Source of the DNA: Escherichia ruysiae
Lineage (GTDB): Bacteria > Pseudomonadota > Gammaproteobacteria > Enterobacterales > Enterobacteriaceae
Length of the DNA: 64,000 nucleotides
Assembly (NCBI RefSeq): GCF_902498915.1
Contig: NZ_CABVLQ010000001.1
Reading direction: 5' to 3' (one strand)
Positions 50,779 through 59,826 of this stretch are shown here, piece after piece. The notes below the pieces were generated by a model. The model had not been told where the DNA came from and searched no databases. It saw only the letters and a program-made list of their open reading frames with translations. A program made the position numbers and the translations under genes. The stretch's first letter is position 1; every line of letters begins with the position of its first letter.

Positions 50779-51903
50779 ATGAGCAATCTGAGCCCTGACT
50801 TTGTACTACCCGGAAATTTTTGCGCTAACCCACAGGAAGCGTGGACCATTCCTGCCCGCTTTTATACTGATCAGAACGCCTTTGAACATGAAAAAGAGAA
50901 CGTCTTCGCCAAAAGCTGGATTTGCGTCGCTCACAGTAGCGAGCTGGCGAATGCCAATGATTACGTGACGCGTGAGATCATTGGCGAAAGCATCGTGCTG
51001 GTACGCGGTCGTGATAAGGTTTTGCGCGCGTTCTATAACGTTTGCCCGCACCGTGGTCATCAGTTATTGAGCGGTGAAGGGAAAGCGAAAAATGTGATTA
51101 CCTGCCCATATCACGCCTGGGCATTCAAACTCGATGGCAACCTGGCTCATGCGCGTAACTGTGAAAACGTCGCCAATTTCGATAGTGACAAAGCGCAACT
51201 GGTTCCGGTGCGTCTGGAAGAATATGCCGGATTCGTCTTCATCAATATGGATCCCAACGCCACCAGCGTAGAAGATCAGTTACCAGGCCTGGCGGCAAAA
51301 GTGCTGGAAGCCTGCCCGGAAGTCCACGATCTGAAACTGGCGGCCCGCTTTACCACCCGCACGCCTGCCAACTGGAAGAACATTGTCGATAACTATCTTG
51401 AGTGCTACCACTGTGGTCCGGCGCATCCAGGTTTCTCAGACTCCGTTCAGGTTGATCGTTACTGGCACACCATGCACGGCAACTGGACGCTGCAATACGG
51501 TTTCGCCAAACCGTCCGAACAGTCGTTTAAATTTGAAGAAGGTACAGACGCTGCGTTCCACGGTTTCTGGCTGTGGCCGTGCACTATGCTGAACGTGACG
51601 CCAATCAAAGGGATGATGACGGTCATTTATGAATTCCCGGTGGATTCTGAAACTACCCTGCAAAACTACGATATCTACTTCACCAATGAAGAGCTAACCG
51701 ATGAGCAAAAATCGCTGATTGAGTGGTATCGCGATGTGTTCCGTCCGGAAGATTTACGTCTGGTTGAAAGCGTACAGAAAGGGCTGAAATCGCGTGGCTA
51801 TCGTGGGCAGGGGCGCATCATGGCCGACAGTAGCGGTAGCGGTATTTCCGAACACGGTATCGCCCATTTCCATAATCTGCTGGCGCAGGTGTTTAAGGAC
51901 TAA
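50779..51903 (+). CDS. yeaW: YeaW, Rieske oxygenase (carnitine monooxygenase, CntA type)
   Basis: A 374-residue Rieske non-haem iron oxygenase. The 2Fe-2S ligands are in NVCPHRGHQLL (Cys/His) and ITCPYHAWAF (Cys/His). The mononuclear iron site is in IVDNYLECYHCGPAHPGFSD, with the bridging acidic residue characteristic of CntA-type enzymes (Glu in LEC). It splits carnitine and similar quaternary amines into trimethylamine plus malic semialdehyde-type products, using electrons from YeaX. The start MSNLSPDFVLP lies after AAAGGTATCCCT; an alternative longer frame runs into yeaV and was not used. Confidence 0.94.
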   Translation: MSNLSPDFVLPGNFCANPQEAWTIPARFYTDQNAFEHEKENVFAKSWICVAHSSELANANDYVTREIIGESIVLVRGRDKVLRAFYNVCPHRGHQLLSGEGKAKNVITCPYHAWAFKLDGNLAHARNCENVANFDSDKAQLVPVRLEEYAGFVFINMDPNATSVEDQLPGLAAKVLEACPEVHDLKLAARFTTRTPANWKNIVDNYLECYHCGPAHPGFSDSVQVDRYWHTMHGNWTLQYGFAKPSEQSFKFEEGTDAAFHGFWLWPCTMLNVTPIKGMMTVIYEFPVDSETTLQNYDIYFTNEELTDEQKSLIEWYRDVFRPEDLRLVESVQKGLKSRGYRGQGRIMADSSGSGISEHGIAHFHNLLAQVFKD

Positions 51904-51958
51904 TGACATCGGCGGCGGTATTTTCCGCCGCCGGGCTGATTTTTGATGGAGTACAGCA

Positions 51959-52924
51959 ATGTCAGACTATCAAATGTTTGAAGTACAGGTGAGCCAGATT
52001 GAACCGCTTACCGAACAGGTGAAACGCTTCACGCTGGTGTCAACCGATGGCAAACCGCTGCCTGCGTTCACCGGCGGAAGTCACGTCATTGTGCAGATGA
52101 GTGATGGTGATAACCAGTACAGCAATGCTTATTCACTACTAAGTTCGCCACTCGACACCTCTTGTTATCAGATTGCCGTTCGGCTGGAAGAGAGCTCGCG
52201 CGGCGGTTCGCGCTTTTTGCATCAGCAGGTGAAAGCAGGCGATCGGTTGACCATTTCGACGCCTAATAATCTGTTTGCTCTGGTTCCCACGGCTCGAAAG
52301 CATCTGTTTATCGCAGGCGGCATTGGTATCACCCCTTTCCTGTCGCATCTGGCAGAGTTGCAACACACGGACGTCGACTGGCAGTTACATTATTGTTCGC
52401 GGAGTCCAGTAAGTTGCGCATTTCGTGATGAATTAAACCAACATCCGCAGACTGATAAGATTCATTTTCATCACTCATCGATCGGAACGCGACTCGAATT
52501 AGTGCGATTATTGGCGGATGTCGCCCCTGGCACACACATTTATACCTGTGGCCCCGAAGCTCTGAATGATGCGGTAAGAAGTGAAGCAGCGCGTCTGGGC
52601 ATCTCCGCCGATACGCTGCACTTTGAGCAGTTTGCTATTGAAGACAAAACCGGCGATGCCTTTACCCTGGTGCTTGCCCGTTCCGGAAAAGAGTTTGTAG
52701 TACCAGAAGAGATGACCATTTTGCAGGTCATTGAAAATAACAAAGCGGCAAAAGTGGAATGTTTATGTCGTGAAGGGGTATGCGGAACCTGTGAAACAGC
52801 AATTCTGGAAGGTGAAGCCGATCATCGGGACCAGTATTTTAGCGATGAAGAGCGCGCCAGCCAGCAGAGTATGTTGATCTGTTGTTCGCGCGCGAAGGGT
52901 AAACGACTGGTGTTGGATCTGTAG
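51959..52924 (+). CDS. yeaX: YeaX, reductase of the carnitine monooxygenase
   Basis: A 321-residue phthalate dioxygenase reductase-like protein: FMN-binding ferredoxin-reductase domain (about 1-100), NAD-binding domain (about 105-225, IAGGIGITPFLSHL), and a C-terminal plant-type 2Fe-2S ferredoxin domain. The cluster cysteines are in VECLCREGVCGTCETA, plus LICCSR near the end. It supplies electrons to YeaW. It is 55 bp downstream of yeaW and followed by a REP. Confidence 0.95.
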   Translation: MSDYQMFEVQVSQIEPLTEQVKRFTLVSTDGKPLPAFTGGSHVIVQMSDGDNQYSNAYSLLSSPLDTSCYQIAVRLEESSRGGSRFLHQQVKAGDRLTISTPNNLFALVPTARKHLFIAGGIGITPFLSHLAELQHTDVDWQLHYCSRSPVSCAFRDELNQHPQTDKIHFHHSSIGTRLELVRLLADVAPGTHIYTCGPEALNDAVRSEAARLGISADTLHFEQFAIEDKTGDAFTLVLARSGKEFVVPEEMTILQVIENNKAAKVECLCREGVCGTCETAILEGEADHRDQYFSDEERASQQSMLICCSRAKGKRLVLDL

Positions 52925-52930
52925 TTTATC

Positions 52931-52973
52931 CGAAGCCGGATGCGGCGCTGGTTGCGCCTTGTCCGGCTTACGA
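52931..52973. repeat. REP element between yeaX and rnd
   Basis: CGAAGCCGGATGCGGCGCTG then GTTGCGCCTTGTCCGGCTTACG, a complete REP-type palindrome. It separates the convergent yeaX and rnd. Confidence 0.85.
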
Positions 52974-52978
52974 ACGTT

Positions 52979-54106
52979 TTACTGCGGATATTCCTGCAAT
53001 AAATTATGTAATGCTTCCGCCATTAACTCACCACGCCAGCCGGAAATCAGCTCAGGCAAATTGTTCTGCGGTTTTAATTTCCAGTGCCAGTTCAGCAGTT
53101 GGTTGATTTGCCGACGCGATGCCAGCAATTCGACGCTGATCTTGTGCGTTTCGCTCACGTCAGTAATCAGCGACTTAATCGCTTTAAACGCTTTGCGATA
53201 ACCGGGCATATCCATCAGGTTAAGCATTGGCTGCGGTAAGGCCTCTTCCGGCAATGCCTGCGCTTTCTCTACCAGCGCCAGCAGCGTTTTACCGTGGAAG
53301 CGAATTTCACTACCGGATAAGCCCAGACTGTCCAGCTCGCCCAGACTCCCTGGCATATAACGCGCTACCGACCACAAGTGTTCTTCACGCACGACAAAGT
53401 TCACCGCCAGATCGCGCTCCCGCGCCTTGCGCAATCGCCAGTCGGCTAACAGTTGCAAACAAGCCAACTGGCGCGTCCGTAATTGCCAGGCATTGGTGAT
53501 ATCACGCCAGGCATCTTCCGGCGCAACGACTTCCTGACGACGTGTTTGCATCAGGCGACATTCATCCAGCGCCGCAGGTAGCCAGCCAGAGGCTTCGGTT
53601 TCAACCATCAGCTTTGCGGTGATCGGTAACAGATACCAGACATCCGCCGCCGCGTATTCGCACTGACGTTCGGTTAACGGTCTGGCGAGCCAGTCGGTGC
53701 GCGATTCGCTCTTGTCCAGCGTAACACCGGAATACTCTTCCACCATGGAGGCAAAACCCCATGACATCGGGCGTCCGCAGAATGCGGCGAGGATTTGCGT
53801 GTCAATCAGGGGTTGAGGTAATTCGCCAAAGACATTGAGGAATACTTCCAGATCTTCACTGCCCGCATGGAGAAATTTGGTGATGGAAGGATCGCGCAAG
53901 ATTGCCTTTAGCGGTGACCAGTCGCTGATCCCAAGAGGATCGATTAGCGCCAGATGCTCGCCATCAAAAAGTTGAATCAACCCCAGTTGAGGGTAATAGG
54001 TGCGCGTACGTACAAATTCAGTATCCAGGGCTATCGCCGGAAAGGCACGGACGGCTTCACACAAAGAAGCCAGCGCATCGTCCGTGGTAATCATTTGGTA
54101 ATTCAA
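52979..54106 (-). CDS. rnd: Ribonuclease D
   Basis: A 375-residue DEDD-family 3'-5' exoribonuclease that trims tRNA and other stable RNA precursors. The first exonuclease motif is LDTEFVRTRTYYPQL, the others are HAGSEDLEVF and CEYAAADVWYLL. Two HRDC domains fill the C-terminal half. The start codon is TTG, encoding NYQMITTDD after the initiator, behind AAAGAGAAT. A T8 tract and hairpin lie in the leader; in E. coli a U-rich tract in this mRNA is known to be needed for its translation. Confidence 0.96.
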   Translation of the reverse strand: MNYQMITTDDALASLCEAVRAFPAIALDTEFVRTRTYYPQLGLIQLFDGEHLALIDPLGISDWSPLKAILRDPSITKFLHAGSEDLEVFLNVFGELPQPLIDTQILAAFCGRPMSWGFASMVEEYSGVTLDKSESRTDWLARPLTERQCEYAAADVWYLLPITAKLMVETEASGWLPAALDECRLMQTRRQEVVAPEDAWRDITNAWQLRTRQLACLQLLADWRLRKARERDLAVNFVVREEHLWSVARYMPGSLGELDSLGLSGSEIRFHGKTLLALVEKAQALPEEALPQPMLNLMDMPGYRKAFKAIKSLITDVSETHKISVELLASRRQINQLLNWHWKLKPQNNLPELISGWRGELMAEALHNLLQEYPQ

Positions 54107-54130
54107 ATTGTATTCTCTTTAGTGGGCGTC

Positions 54131-54157
54131 AAAAAAAACGCCGGATTAACCGGCGTC
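54131..54157 (-). terminator. fadD terminator / U8 tract of the rnd leader
   Basis: On the minus strand, AGACGCCGG-TTAAT-CCGGCGT followed by eight T. It is a good intrinsic terminator for fadD, 18 bp beyond its stop. The same T8 tract lies 25 bp upstream of the rnd TTG start, where a U8 element is known to be required for rnd translation. Confidence 0.8.
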
Positions 54158-54175
54158 TGACGACTGACTTAACGC

Positions 54176-55861
54176 TCAGGCTTTATTGTCCACTTTGCCG
54201 CGCGCTTCGTCACGTAATTCTCGTCGCAAAATTTTTCCGACATTAGATTTCGGTAACTCATCACGAAATTCCACCAGCTTCGGTACTTTGTAGCCCGTGA
54301 GCTGACGGCGGCAAAAGGTCACCAGTGACTCTTCAGTGAGCGACGCGTCTTTTTTCACCACAAAGATTTTCACCGCTTCACCACTGGAGCCAGAAGGTAC
54401 GCCAACAGCCGCCACTTCCTGTACGCCAGGGTGCTGCATGACCACATCTTCAATCTCGTTGGGATAGACGTTAAAACCGGAAACCAGAATCATGTCTTTT
54501 TTACGATCGACAATGCGCAGGAATCCTTCTTCATCCATTACCGCAATATCGCCAGTGTGTAACCAACCGTTTTTGATGATTTCATCGGTGGCATCCGGAC
54601 GCTGCCAGTAGCCCAACATCACCTGAGGACCTCTGACACAAAGTTCGCCCGGTTGCCCCGGTGGTACTTCGTTATCGTCATCATCCACCAGTTTGGCCTC
54701 CGTCGAGGGCACCGGTAATCCAATGCTACCGCTGTGATAATCAATATCATACGGGTTAACGCTCACCAGTGGCGCACACTCGGTTAAGCCATAACCTTCC
54801 AGCAGATATTGTCCGGTCAGTTTTACCCAGCGTTCTGCCACCACTTGCTGAACGGGCATCCCACCGCCTGCGGAAAGGTGCAGACTGGAGAAATCCAGCT
54901 GCTGGAACTCTTTATTGTTCAGCAACGCATTGAACAAGGTGTTTACGCCGGTGATAGCGGTAAACGGATATTTCGCCAGCTCTTTCACCAGCCCCGGAAT
55001 ATCACGTGGGTTAGTGATAAGCAGGTTCTGCCCGCCGAGTTCGATAAACAGCAGGCAGTTAATGGTCAGTGCAAAAATGTGATAGAGCGGCAGTGCCGTT
55101 ACTACCAGTTCTTTACCTGGATGCAGCAACGGCCCATAGGTGGCGTTGACCTGTTCCAGGTTCGCCAGCATATTGCGGTGAGTCAGCATCGCGCCTTTCG
55201 CCACACCTGTGGTGCCGCCGGTGTATTGCAGGAAAGCTAAATCTTCCGGCACCAGTTCGGGTTTGACGTACTGCATCCGGTAGCCGTTGTGCAGGGCGCT
55301 ACGAAATGAAATGGCATCTGGCAGATGGTATTTCGGCACCAGACGTTTGATGTATTTAACAACGAAGTTAACTACCGTGCCTTTTGCCGTGGAAAGCTGA
55401 TCGCCCATACGAGTCAGAATAACGTGCTGGACGGCGGTTTTATCGACCACTTTTTCCAGGGTATGGGCAAAGTTAGACACAATGACAATCGCCGATGCAC
55501 CGCTGTCGTTGAGCTGATGCTCAAGTTCGCGTGGGGTATACAACGGGTTAACGTTTACGACGATCATCCCGGCACGCAAAATACCAAACAGCGCCACCGG
55601 ATATTGCAATAAGTTAGGCATCATCAGCGCAACGCGATCGCCCTTCTTCAGCCCCAGCCCTTGTTGCAAATAAGCGGCAAACGCGCGACTGCGTTCTTCC
55701 AGTTTGCGGAAGGTCATCACCTCCCCCATATTCACAAACGCTGGCTTGTCGGCGTAGCGCGCGACCGACTGCTCAAACATATCCACCAGAGATTGATAAC
55801 GGTCAGGGTTGATCTCCGTCGGAACATCGGCGGGATAACGGTTAAGCCAAACCTTCTTCAA
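54176..55861 (-). CDS. fadD: FadD, long-chain acyl-CoA synthetase
   Basis: A 561-residue fatty acyl-CoA ligase that activates fatty acids to acyl-CoA with ATP and CoA at the inner membrane, the entry step of beta-oxidation. The AMP-binding motif is YTGGTTGVAKGA; the FACS signature lies around GWLHTGDIAVMDEEGFLRI and VDRKKDMILVSGFNVYPNEI. The start is TTG at 55861, behind AGAGGTGAAGAA, giving KKVWLNRYPAD after the initiator; a longer ATG frame (22 codons more) overlaps the promoter and was not used. Two FadR operators lie upstream. Confidence 0.96.
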   Translation of the reverse strand: MKKVWLNRYPADVPTEINPDRYQSLVDMFEQSVARYADKPAFVNMGEVMTFRKLEERSRAFAAYLQQGLGLKKGDRVALMMPNLLQYPVALFGILRAGMIVVNVNPLYTPRELEHQLNDSGASAIVIVSNFAHTLEKVVDKTAVQHVILTRMGDQLSTAKGTVVNFVVKYIKRLVPKYHLPDAISFRSALHNGYRMQYVKPELVPEDLAFLQYTGGTTGVAKGAMLTHRNMLANLEQVNATYGPLLHPGKELVVTALPLYHIFALTINCLLFIELGGQNLLITNPRDIPGLVKELAKYPFTAITGVNTLFNALLNNKEFQQLDFSSLHLSAGGGMPVQQVVAERWVKLTGQYLLEGYGLTECAPLVSVNPYDIDYHSGSIGLPVPSTEAKLVDDDDNEVPPGQPGELCVRGPQVMLGYWQRPDATDEIIKNGWLHTGDIAVMDEEGFLRIVDRKKDMILVSGFNVYPNEIEDVVMQHPGVQEVAAVGVPSGSSGEAVKIFVVKKDASLTEESLVTFCRRQLTGYKVPKLVEFRDELPKSNVGKILRRELRDEARGKVDNKA

Positions 55862-55933
55862 TTCTTCACCTCTAAAATGCGTGTTCGTCGTCATCGCAAC
55901 CCCAAGTGATATACATGCCGTTAACATAATATT

Positions 55934-55950
55934 AACTCATCATACCAGCT
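55934..55950 (-). promoter_or_regulatory. FadR operator OD1 of fadD
   Basis: On the minus strand, AGCTGGTATGATGAGTT, identical to the known fadD OD1 operator as I remember it. It lies about 75-90 bp upstream of the TTG start. FadR binding represses fadD in the absence of long-chain acyl-CoA. Confidence 0.85.
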
Positions 55951-56019
55951 TGATAATTACCCAACGAAAAGGTTGCGAGGCGCGTCACTATTTATTTTTA
56001 TCGTTACTGTAAGAATGCA

Positions 56020-56046
56020 GAAACAGCGGACCAGCCGCTGTTTCTT
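56020..56046. promoter_or_regulatory. FadR operator OD2 inside a hairpin
   Basis: On the minus strand, GGCTGGTCCGCTGTTTC at 56020-56036, matching the known second fadD operator OD2. It forms half of the inverted repeat AAACAGCGG-ACCAG-CCGCTGTTT (56021-56043). The plus-strand side is followed by CTTTTTC. The stem could also serve as a terminator for the minus-strand gene yeaY, 20 bp upstream, though its tail there is poor. Confidence 0.75.
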
Positions 56047-56065
56047 TTTCTTTAAAAACAAGCAA

Positions 56066-56647
56066 TTATTCAGTTACAACTGTTTGTACTCTCGCGGGGC
56101 CAGGATTATACCAGCCCCATCCACCGTAGCCATAGGGCCAGCCACGACCGCCATAAAACCACGGATCAATCGGCTGAGGCGGCATAATCACCTGCTGGGT
56201 TAAATGCCAACGTTTATAACCCGTTACCTGCATCACCATAAATTTATAGGGCGTGTTGCCGATTTTGCCGTCAACCGTACCGGTGATTGGCCCAACAACT
56301 GTGACCAGTTGTCCACGGAAATCCACCGGGTCCAGAAAACCGTTCACATCTGCATAAATGCGACCGCGAGAAGGTTCTCCCAGCGTCGGCCTGGCTCCGC
56401 TGTCCAGCGGTACGGTAGCAATTTCCAGGCGGGTTTTCCCTTGCTGGTTTTGTACCGCGACCACTTTGCCACCAAAACGCGCCTCCTGACCAACGTACAG
56501 CTGCGGCGCACTCATCACCCGAACTAAATCTTGTTGCGGCGTGGGACTGCTGCCTTTAATGGCGTCCGGCACAGTGACACAACCGCTCAGCATTAGCGCA
56601 AACGTACCTGCCAGTATGCCTTTGATAACATTCTTTTGAACCGCCAT
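56066..56647 (-). CDS. yeaY: YeaY, Slp-family outer-membrane lipoprotein
   Basis: A 193-residue lipoprotein with lipobox LSGC (Cys23) and +2 Val, suggesting outer-membrane sorting. It belongs to the Slp (starvation lipoprotein) family: VRVMSAPQLYVGQEARFGGK and DFRGQLVTVVGPITGTVDGK are typical. The C-terminus is rich in Gly, Tyr and Trp (FYGGRGWPYGYGGWGWYNPG). The E. coli gene is a sigma-E regulon member; function unknown. It lies 39 bp after tsaB. Confidence 0.93.
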   Translation of the reverse strand: MAVQKNVIKGILAGTFALMLSGCVTVPDAIKGSSPTPQQDLVRVMSAPQLYVGQEARFGGKVVAVQNQQGKTRLEIATVPLDSGARPTLGEPSRGRIYADVNGFLDPVDFRGQLVTVVGPITGTVDGKIGNTPYKFMVMQVTGYKRWHLTQQVIMPPQPIDPWFYGGRGWPYGYGGWGWYNPGPARVQTVVTE

Positions 56648-56686
56648 GATGCGACTCCTTTTTTTCTCAGGGCATACTCTTAAGAT

Positions 56687-57382
56687 TCATTCTTTGCCCG
56701 GAAGTTTCTTCCAGGCGACGTTGTTACGTAAATAAACCGGCTCGGCATGTTCCACCGCTACCGTTTTACCCTCGGTAAACATCTGGCAGGCAATCGGCAG
56801 CATATCTTCTGCGGCGGGCAGTAACACTTCGCCATCGCGCAAAACCAGCCCGCTATCTTTACCGAGATCCGGCCAGGCTTGCCAGCCCGTTCCCACCGTC
56901 ACCCATTCTCCGGAAAGCTGCTGCATCCGCTCATGAACGAGTTCTGGTTTGAGTACGGCTTCGGTTTCTTCACCGTGCCAGACACCGTTTTCATCACGCT
57001 GATATTCGGCCCAGTAAACTTCGCCCATTCGCGCGTCAATGGCTGCCAGCACGCGGGTTGCGCCGTTTTTGCGCCACGCCCCTTGCGCCATCGTCATTAG
57101 CGTGGAGACGCCAATCATCGGCAGCTCCGCGCCAAGCGCCAGCCCTTGCGCAATGCCAATACCGATGCGCACGCCGGTAAAGCTACCAGGGCCACGTCCG
57201 TAAGCCAGAGCGTTTATGTCAGTCAGGGAAGTTCCGCTGGTGGTCAGGATATCCTGCACCATCGGTAAGATTCGTTGAGTATGTTCACGAGGGCAAAGCT
57301 CAAAATGAGCGTTGACAGTACCGTCGTTCCACAGGGCGACAGAGCAGGCCTCTGTCGCGGTATCGATAGCCAGAATTCGCAT
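56687..57382 (-). CDS. tsaB: TsaB, tRNA t6A biosynthesis protein
   Basis: A 231-residue ASKHA-fold pseudo-enzyme of the TsaB (YeaZ) family. Together with TsaC, TsaD and TsaE it makes N6-threonylcarbamoyladenosine at position 37 of tRNAs reading ANN codons. The N-terminus ILAIDTATEACSVALW and the motif YGRGPGSFTGVRIGIGIAQG are diagnostic. It heterodimerises with TsaD. In E. coli it is essential. It precedes yeaY and follows yoaA on the minus strand. Confidence 0.97.
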   Translation of the reverse strand: MRILAIDTATEACSVALWNDGTVNAHFELCPREHTQRILPMVQDILTTSGTSLTDINALAYGRGPGSFTGVRIGIGIAQGLALGAELPMIGVSTLMTMAQGAWRKNGATRVLAAIDARMGEVYWAEYQRDENGVWHGEETEAVLKPELVHERMQQLSGEWVTVGTGWQAWPDLGKDSGLVLRDGEVLLPAAEDMLPIACQMFTEGKTVAVEHAEPVYLRNNVAWKKLPGKE

Positions 57383-57439
57383 GGGTCTTCGTGCTTAGAT
57401 CAATAAAAAGGCGCGCATCATACCATACTCAATAACAAA

Positions 57440-59350
57440 TTACCTGGAGGATGGTATCGCAAGGAAACGAACCGCACGGGCAATGTCACGGGTACGCGGT
57501 GCGGGCGGGAGGCTGGCGAGGAACGTCGCACCGTAAGGGCGCATCACCAGCCGATTGTCACAAATCACCAGCACACCGCGATCGTCGGCGTCGCGAATCA
57601 GTCGCCCTACGCCCTGTTTAAGAGTAATCACCGCATCCGGTAGCTGCACTTCATCGAACGGGTCTCCGCCACGCAAACGGCAATCTTCCATGCGCGCTTT
57701 TAACAGCGGGTCATCTGGCGAGGTAAACGGCAACTTGTCGATAATCACCAGCGACAGCGTATCGCCGCGCACGTCCACCCCTTCCCAGAAACTGCTGGTC
57801 GCCACAAGAAGCGCGTTACCGGCGCTGACAAATTGCTGCAACAGTTGTCCTTTGCTGGTTTCCCCCTGCAACAAAACGGGAAGCGTCATGGTAGCGCGGA
57901 ACTGCTCGGCCAGCTCGCGCATCATGGCGTGCGAGGTACAAAGCATAAAACAACGACCGTTATTGGCTTCGATGATCGGTCGCAGCATTGCCGCCAGTTG
58001 CCGTGCACAACCCGGTTGATTGGTTTGCGGCAGGTTGCGCGGTACACAGAGTAACGCCTGGCGGCTGTAATCAAACGGGCTGGGTAACAACAACGACTCC
58101 GCCTGTTCTATCCCAAGCCGCGAGGTGAAATGATGGAGATCATCATTCACCGACAATGTTGCCGAGGTAAAGATCCAGCTACCGGGCTTTTGCGCCATTA
58201 ACTCTTTGAATTTATCCGCCACGCTTAACGGCGTCAGTGCCAGAGTAAAATGGCGCGATGTGCATTCGTACCAGTAGCTGTAGCCCGGCTGATTGATCTC
58301 TTTTAGCCGTTTCAGTCGTGTGCGATATAACGTGGCGCGCTCAAATGCCGCATCCAACAACGCGGAACGCCCCAGCGACAATTTCGCCACGTCGTAACAG
58401 AGTTCAAGGGTGTCATCGAGCAGTAAAAACGCCCGTTGAATTTGCGGATTGGCCAACAGTTCGCGCAGGTTTCCGCGATAACCTGGCTCGCCTAATTGCA
58501 GACGAAAATCCTGCGCACTCTGGGCAAGACGGTCAGCGCACTTTTGTAACTGCTGGGTGTCTTTTAATTCGGTGCGGTAGGCGATAGTGATGTCTTTTGC
58601 CAGGTCGAGCAGTTGTCGACTGGAGAGTGATTGCCCAAAATACTGGCTGGCAATGTCCGGCAACTGGTGGGCTTCGTCGAAGATCATGACGTCTGCTTCC
58701 GGGATCAGTTCGCCAAAACCACTCTCTTTCACCACCATATCCGCCAGAAAAAGATGATGGTTTACCACCACCACATCGGCATCCATCGCTTTTTTGCGTG
58801 CTTTGACCACAAAGCAATCTTTATACATCGGGCAGTCACTGCCTAGGCAGTTGTCGTTGGTGCTGGTGACCAACGGCCATGCCTGCGAATCTTCCGCGAC
58901 ACTGACGCAGGTGCTGATATCGCCATCGACTGTTTGATTGGACCAGGAGCGCAGCAGGATCACATCGCTTAAAATTTGTACCGGCAGATCGCCGCCCGCC
59001 AGCGCCTGCTGTTCGAGACGTTCGAGGCAGAGATAGTTTGAGCGCCCTTTCAGCAGCGCCACGTTGCCCGTGTATTTCAATGCCTTTGAGACCGTTGGCA
59101 AATCGCGGCTGTAGAGCTGATCCTGCAACGCTTTTGAGCCGGTCGAGATAATGACTTTCTTTTTCGCCCGCAGCGCAGGGGCAAGGTAAGCGTAGGTTTT
59201 GCCTGTACCGGTTCCCGCTTCCACCACCAGCGGCTGGCTTTTTTCTATCGCCTGGGTGACGGCTACCGCCATCTGTCGCTGTGGTTCACGCGGCTTAAAG
59301 CCAGGTATCGCTTTCGCCAGTTGACCGTCTGGTGCAAAATCGTCCGTCAC
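57440..59350 (-). CDS. yoaA: YoaA, XPD/DinG-type DNA helicase
   Basis: A 636-residue superfamily 2 helicase of the XPD/DinG group with an iron-sulfur domain. Walker A is VEAGTGTGKTYAYLAP and the DEAH box is MIFDEAHQLPD. The four cluster cysteines lie between about residues 110 and 190, including CLGSDCPMYKDCF. Motif VI is QGVGRLIRDADDRG. In E. coli YoaA pairs with the DNA polymerase III subunit HolC (chi) and repairs replication forks blocked by chain terminators such as AZT. It diverges from yoaB. Confidence 0.96.
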   Translation of the reverse strand: MTDDFAPDGQLAKAIPGFKPREPQRQMAVAVTQAIEKSQPLVVEAGTGTGKTYAYLAPALRAKKKVIISTGSKALQDQLYSRDLPTVSKALKYTGNVALLKGRSNYLCLERLEQQALAGGDLPVQILSDVILLRSWSNQTVDGDISTCVSVAEDSQAWPLVTSTNDNCLGSDCPMYKDCFVVKARKKAMDADVVVVNHHLFLADMVVKESGFGELIPEADVMIFDEAHQLPDIASQYFGQSLSSRQLLDLAKDITIAYRTELKDTQQLQKCADRLAQSAQDFRLQLGEPGYRGNLRELLANPQIQRAFLLLDDTLELCYDVAKLSLGRSALLDAAFERATLYRTRLKRLKEINQPGYSYWYECTSRHFTLALTPLSVADKFKELMAQKPGSWIFTSATLSVNDDLHHFTSRLGIEQAESLLLPSPFDYSRQALLCVPRNLPQTNQPGCARQLAAMLRPIIEANNGRCFMLCTSHAMMRELAEQFRATMTLPVLLQGETSKGQLLQQFVSAGNALLVATSSFWEGVDVRGDTLSLVIIDKLPFTSPDDPLLKARMEDCRLRGGDPFDEVQLPDAVITLKQGVGRLIRDADDRGVLVICDNRLVMRPYGATFLASLPPAPRTRDIARAVRFLAIPSSR

Positions 59351-59481
59351 ACTACCCCCTGTTGATTTGAACAGGGATTATGTCAGGCCAGGTTGCTTTT
59401 CGCCAGCTGAAGTGGTGACGGCGACCTTACATTGTGGCAGTCTTTGCAGCACAAAAATGGAATGATGATGAGGACAAAATG

Positions 59482-59826
59482 ATGACTATCGTTCGTATTG
59501 ACGCCGAAGCCCGCTGGTCTGATGTGGTGATCCACAACAACACGCTCTACTACACCGGTGTACCGGAAAACCTCGACGCCGATGCCTTTGAGCAAACCGC
59601 CAACACGCTGGCGCAGATTGACGCCGTGCTGGAAAAACAGGGCAGCAATAAGTCGAGTATTCTGGATGCCACGATTTTCCTGGCCGATAAAAACGACTTC
59701 GCTGCAATGAATAAAGCCTGGGACGCCTGGGTTGTCGCGGGTCATGCGCCGGTGCGCTGCACGGTACAAGCGGGTTTGATGAACCCGAAGTATAAAGTTG
59801 AAATTAAAATTATTGCGGCGGTTTAA
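59482..59826 (+). CDS. yoaB: YoaB, RidA-family protein
   Basis: A 114-residue RidA (YjgF/YER057c/UK114) superfamily protein. Members deaminate reactive enamines and imines produced by PLP enzymes; whether YoaB has this activity is not known. The family motif is RCTVQAGLMNPKYKVEIKI, with the conserved Arg that contacts substrate carboxylate in VRCTV. ATGs at 59479 and 59482 are both possible after GAGGACAAA. Confidence 0.93.
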   Translation: MTIVRIDAEARWSDVVIHNNTLYYTGVPENLDADAFEQTANTLAQIDAVLEKQGSNKSSILDATIFLADKNDFAAMNKAWDAWVVAGHAPVRCTVQAGLMNPKYKVEIKIIAAV

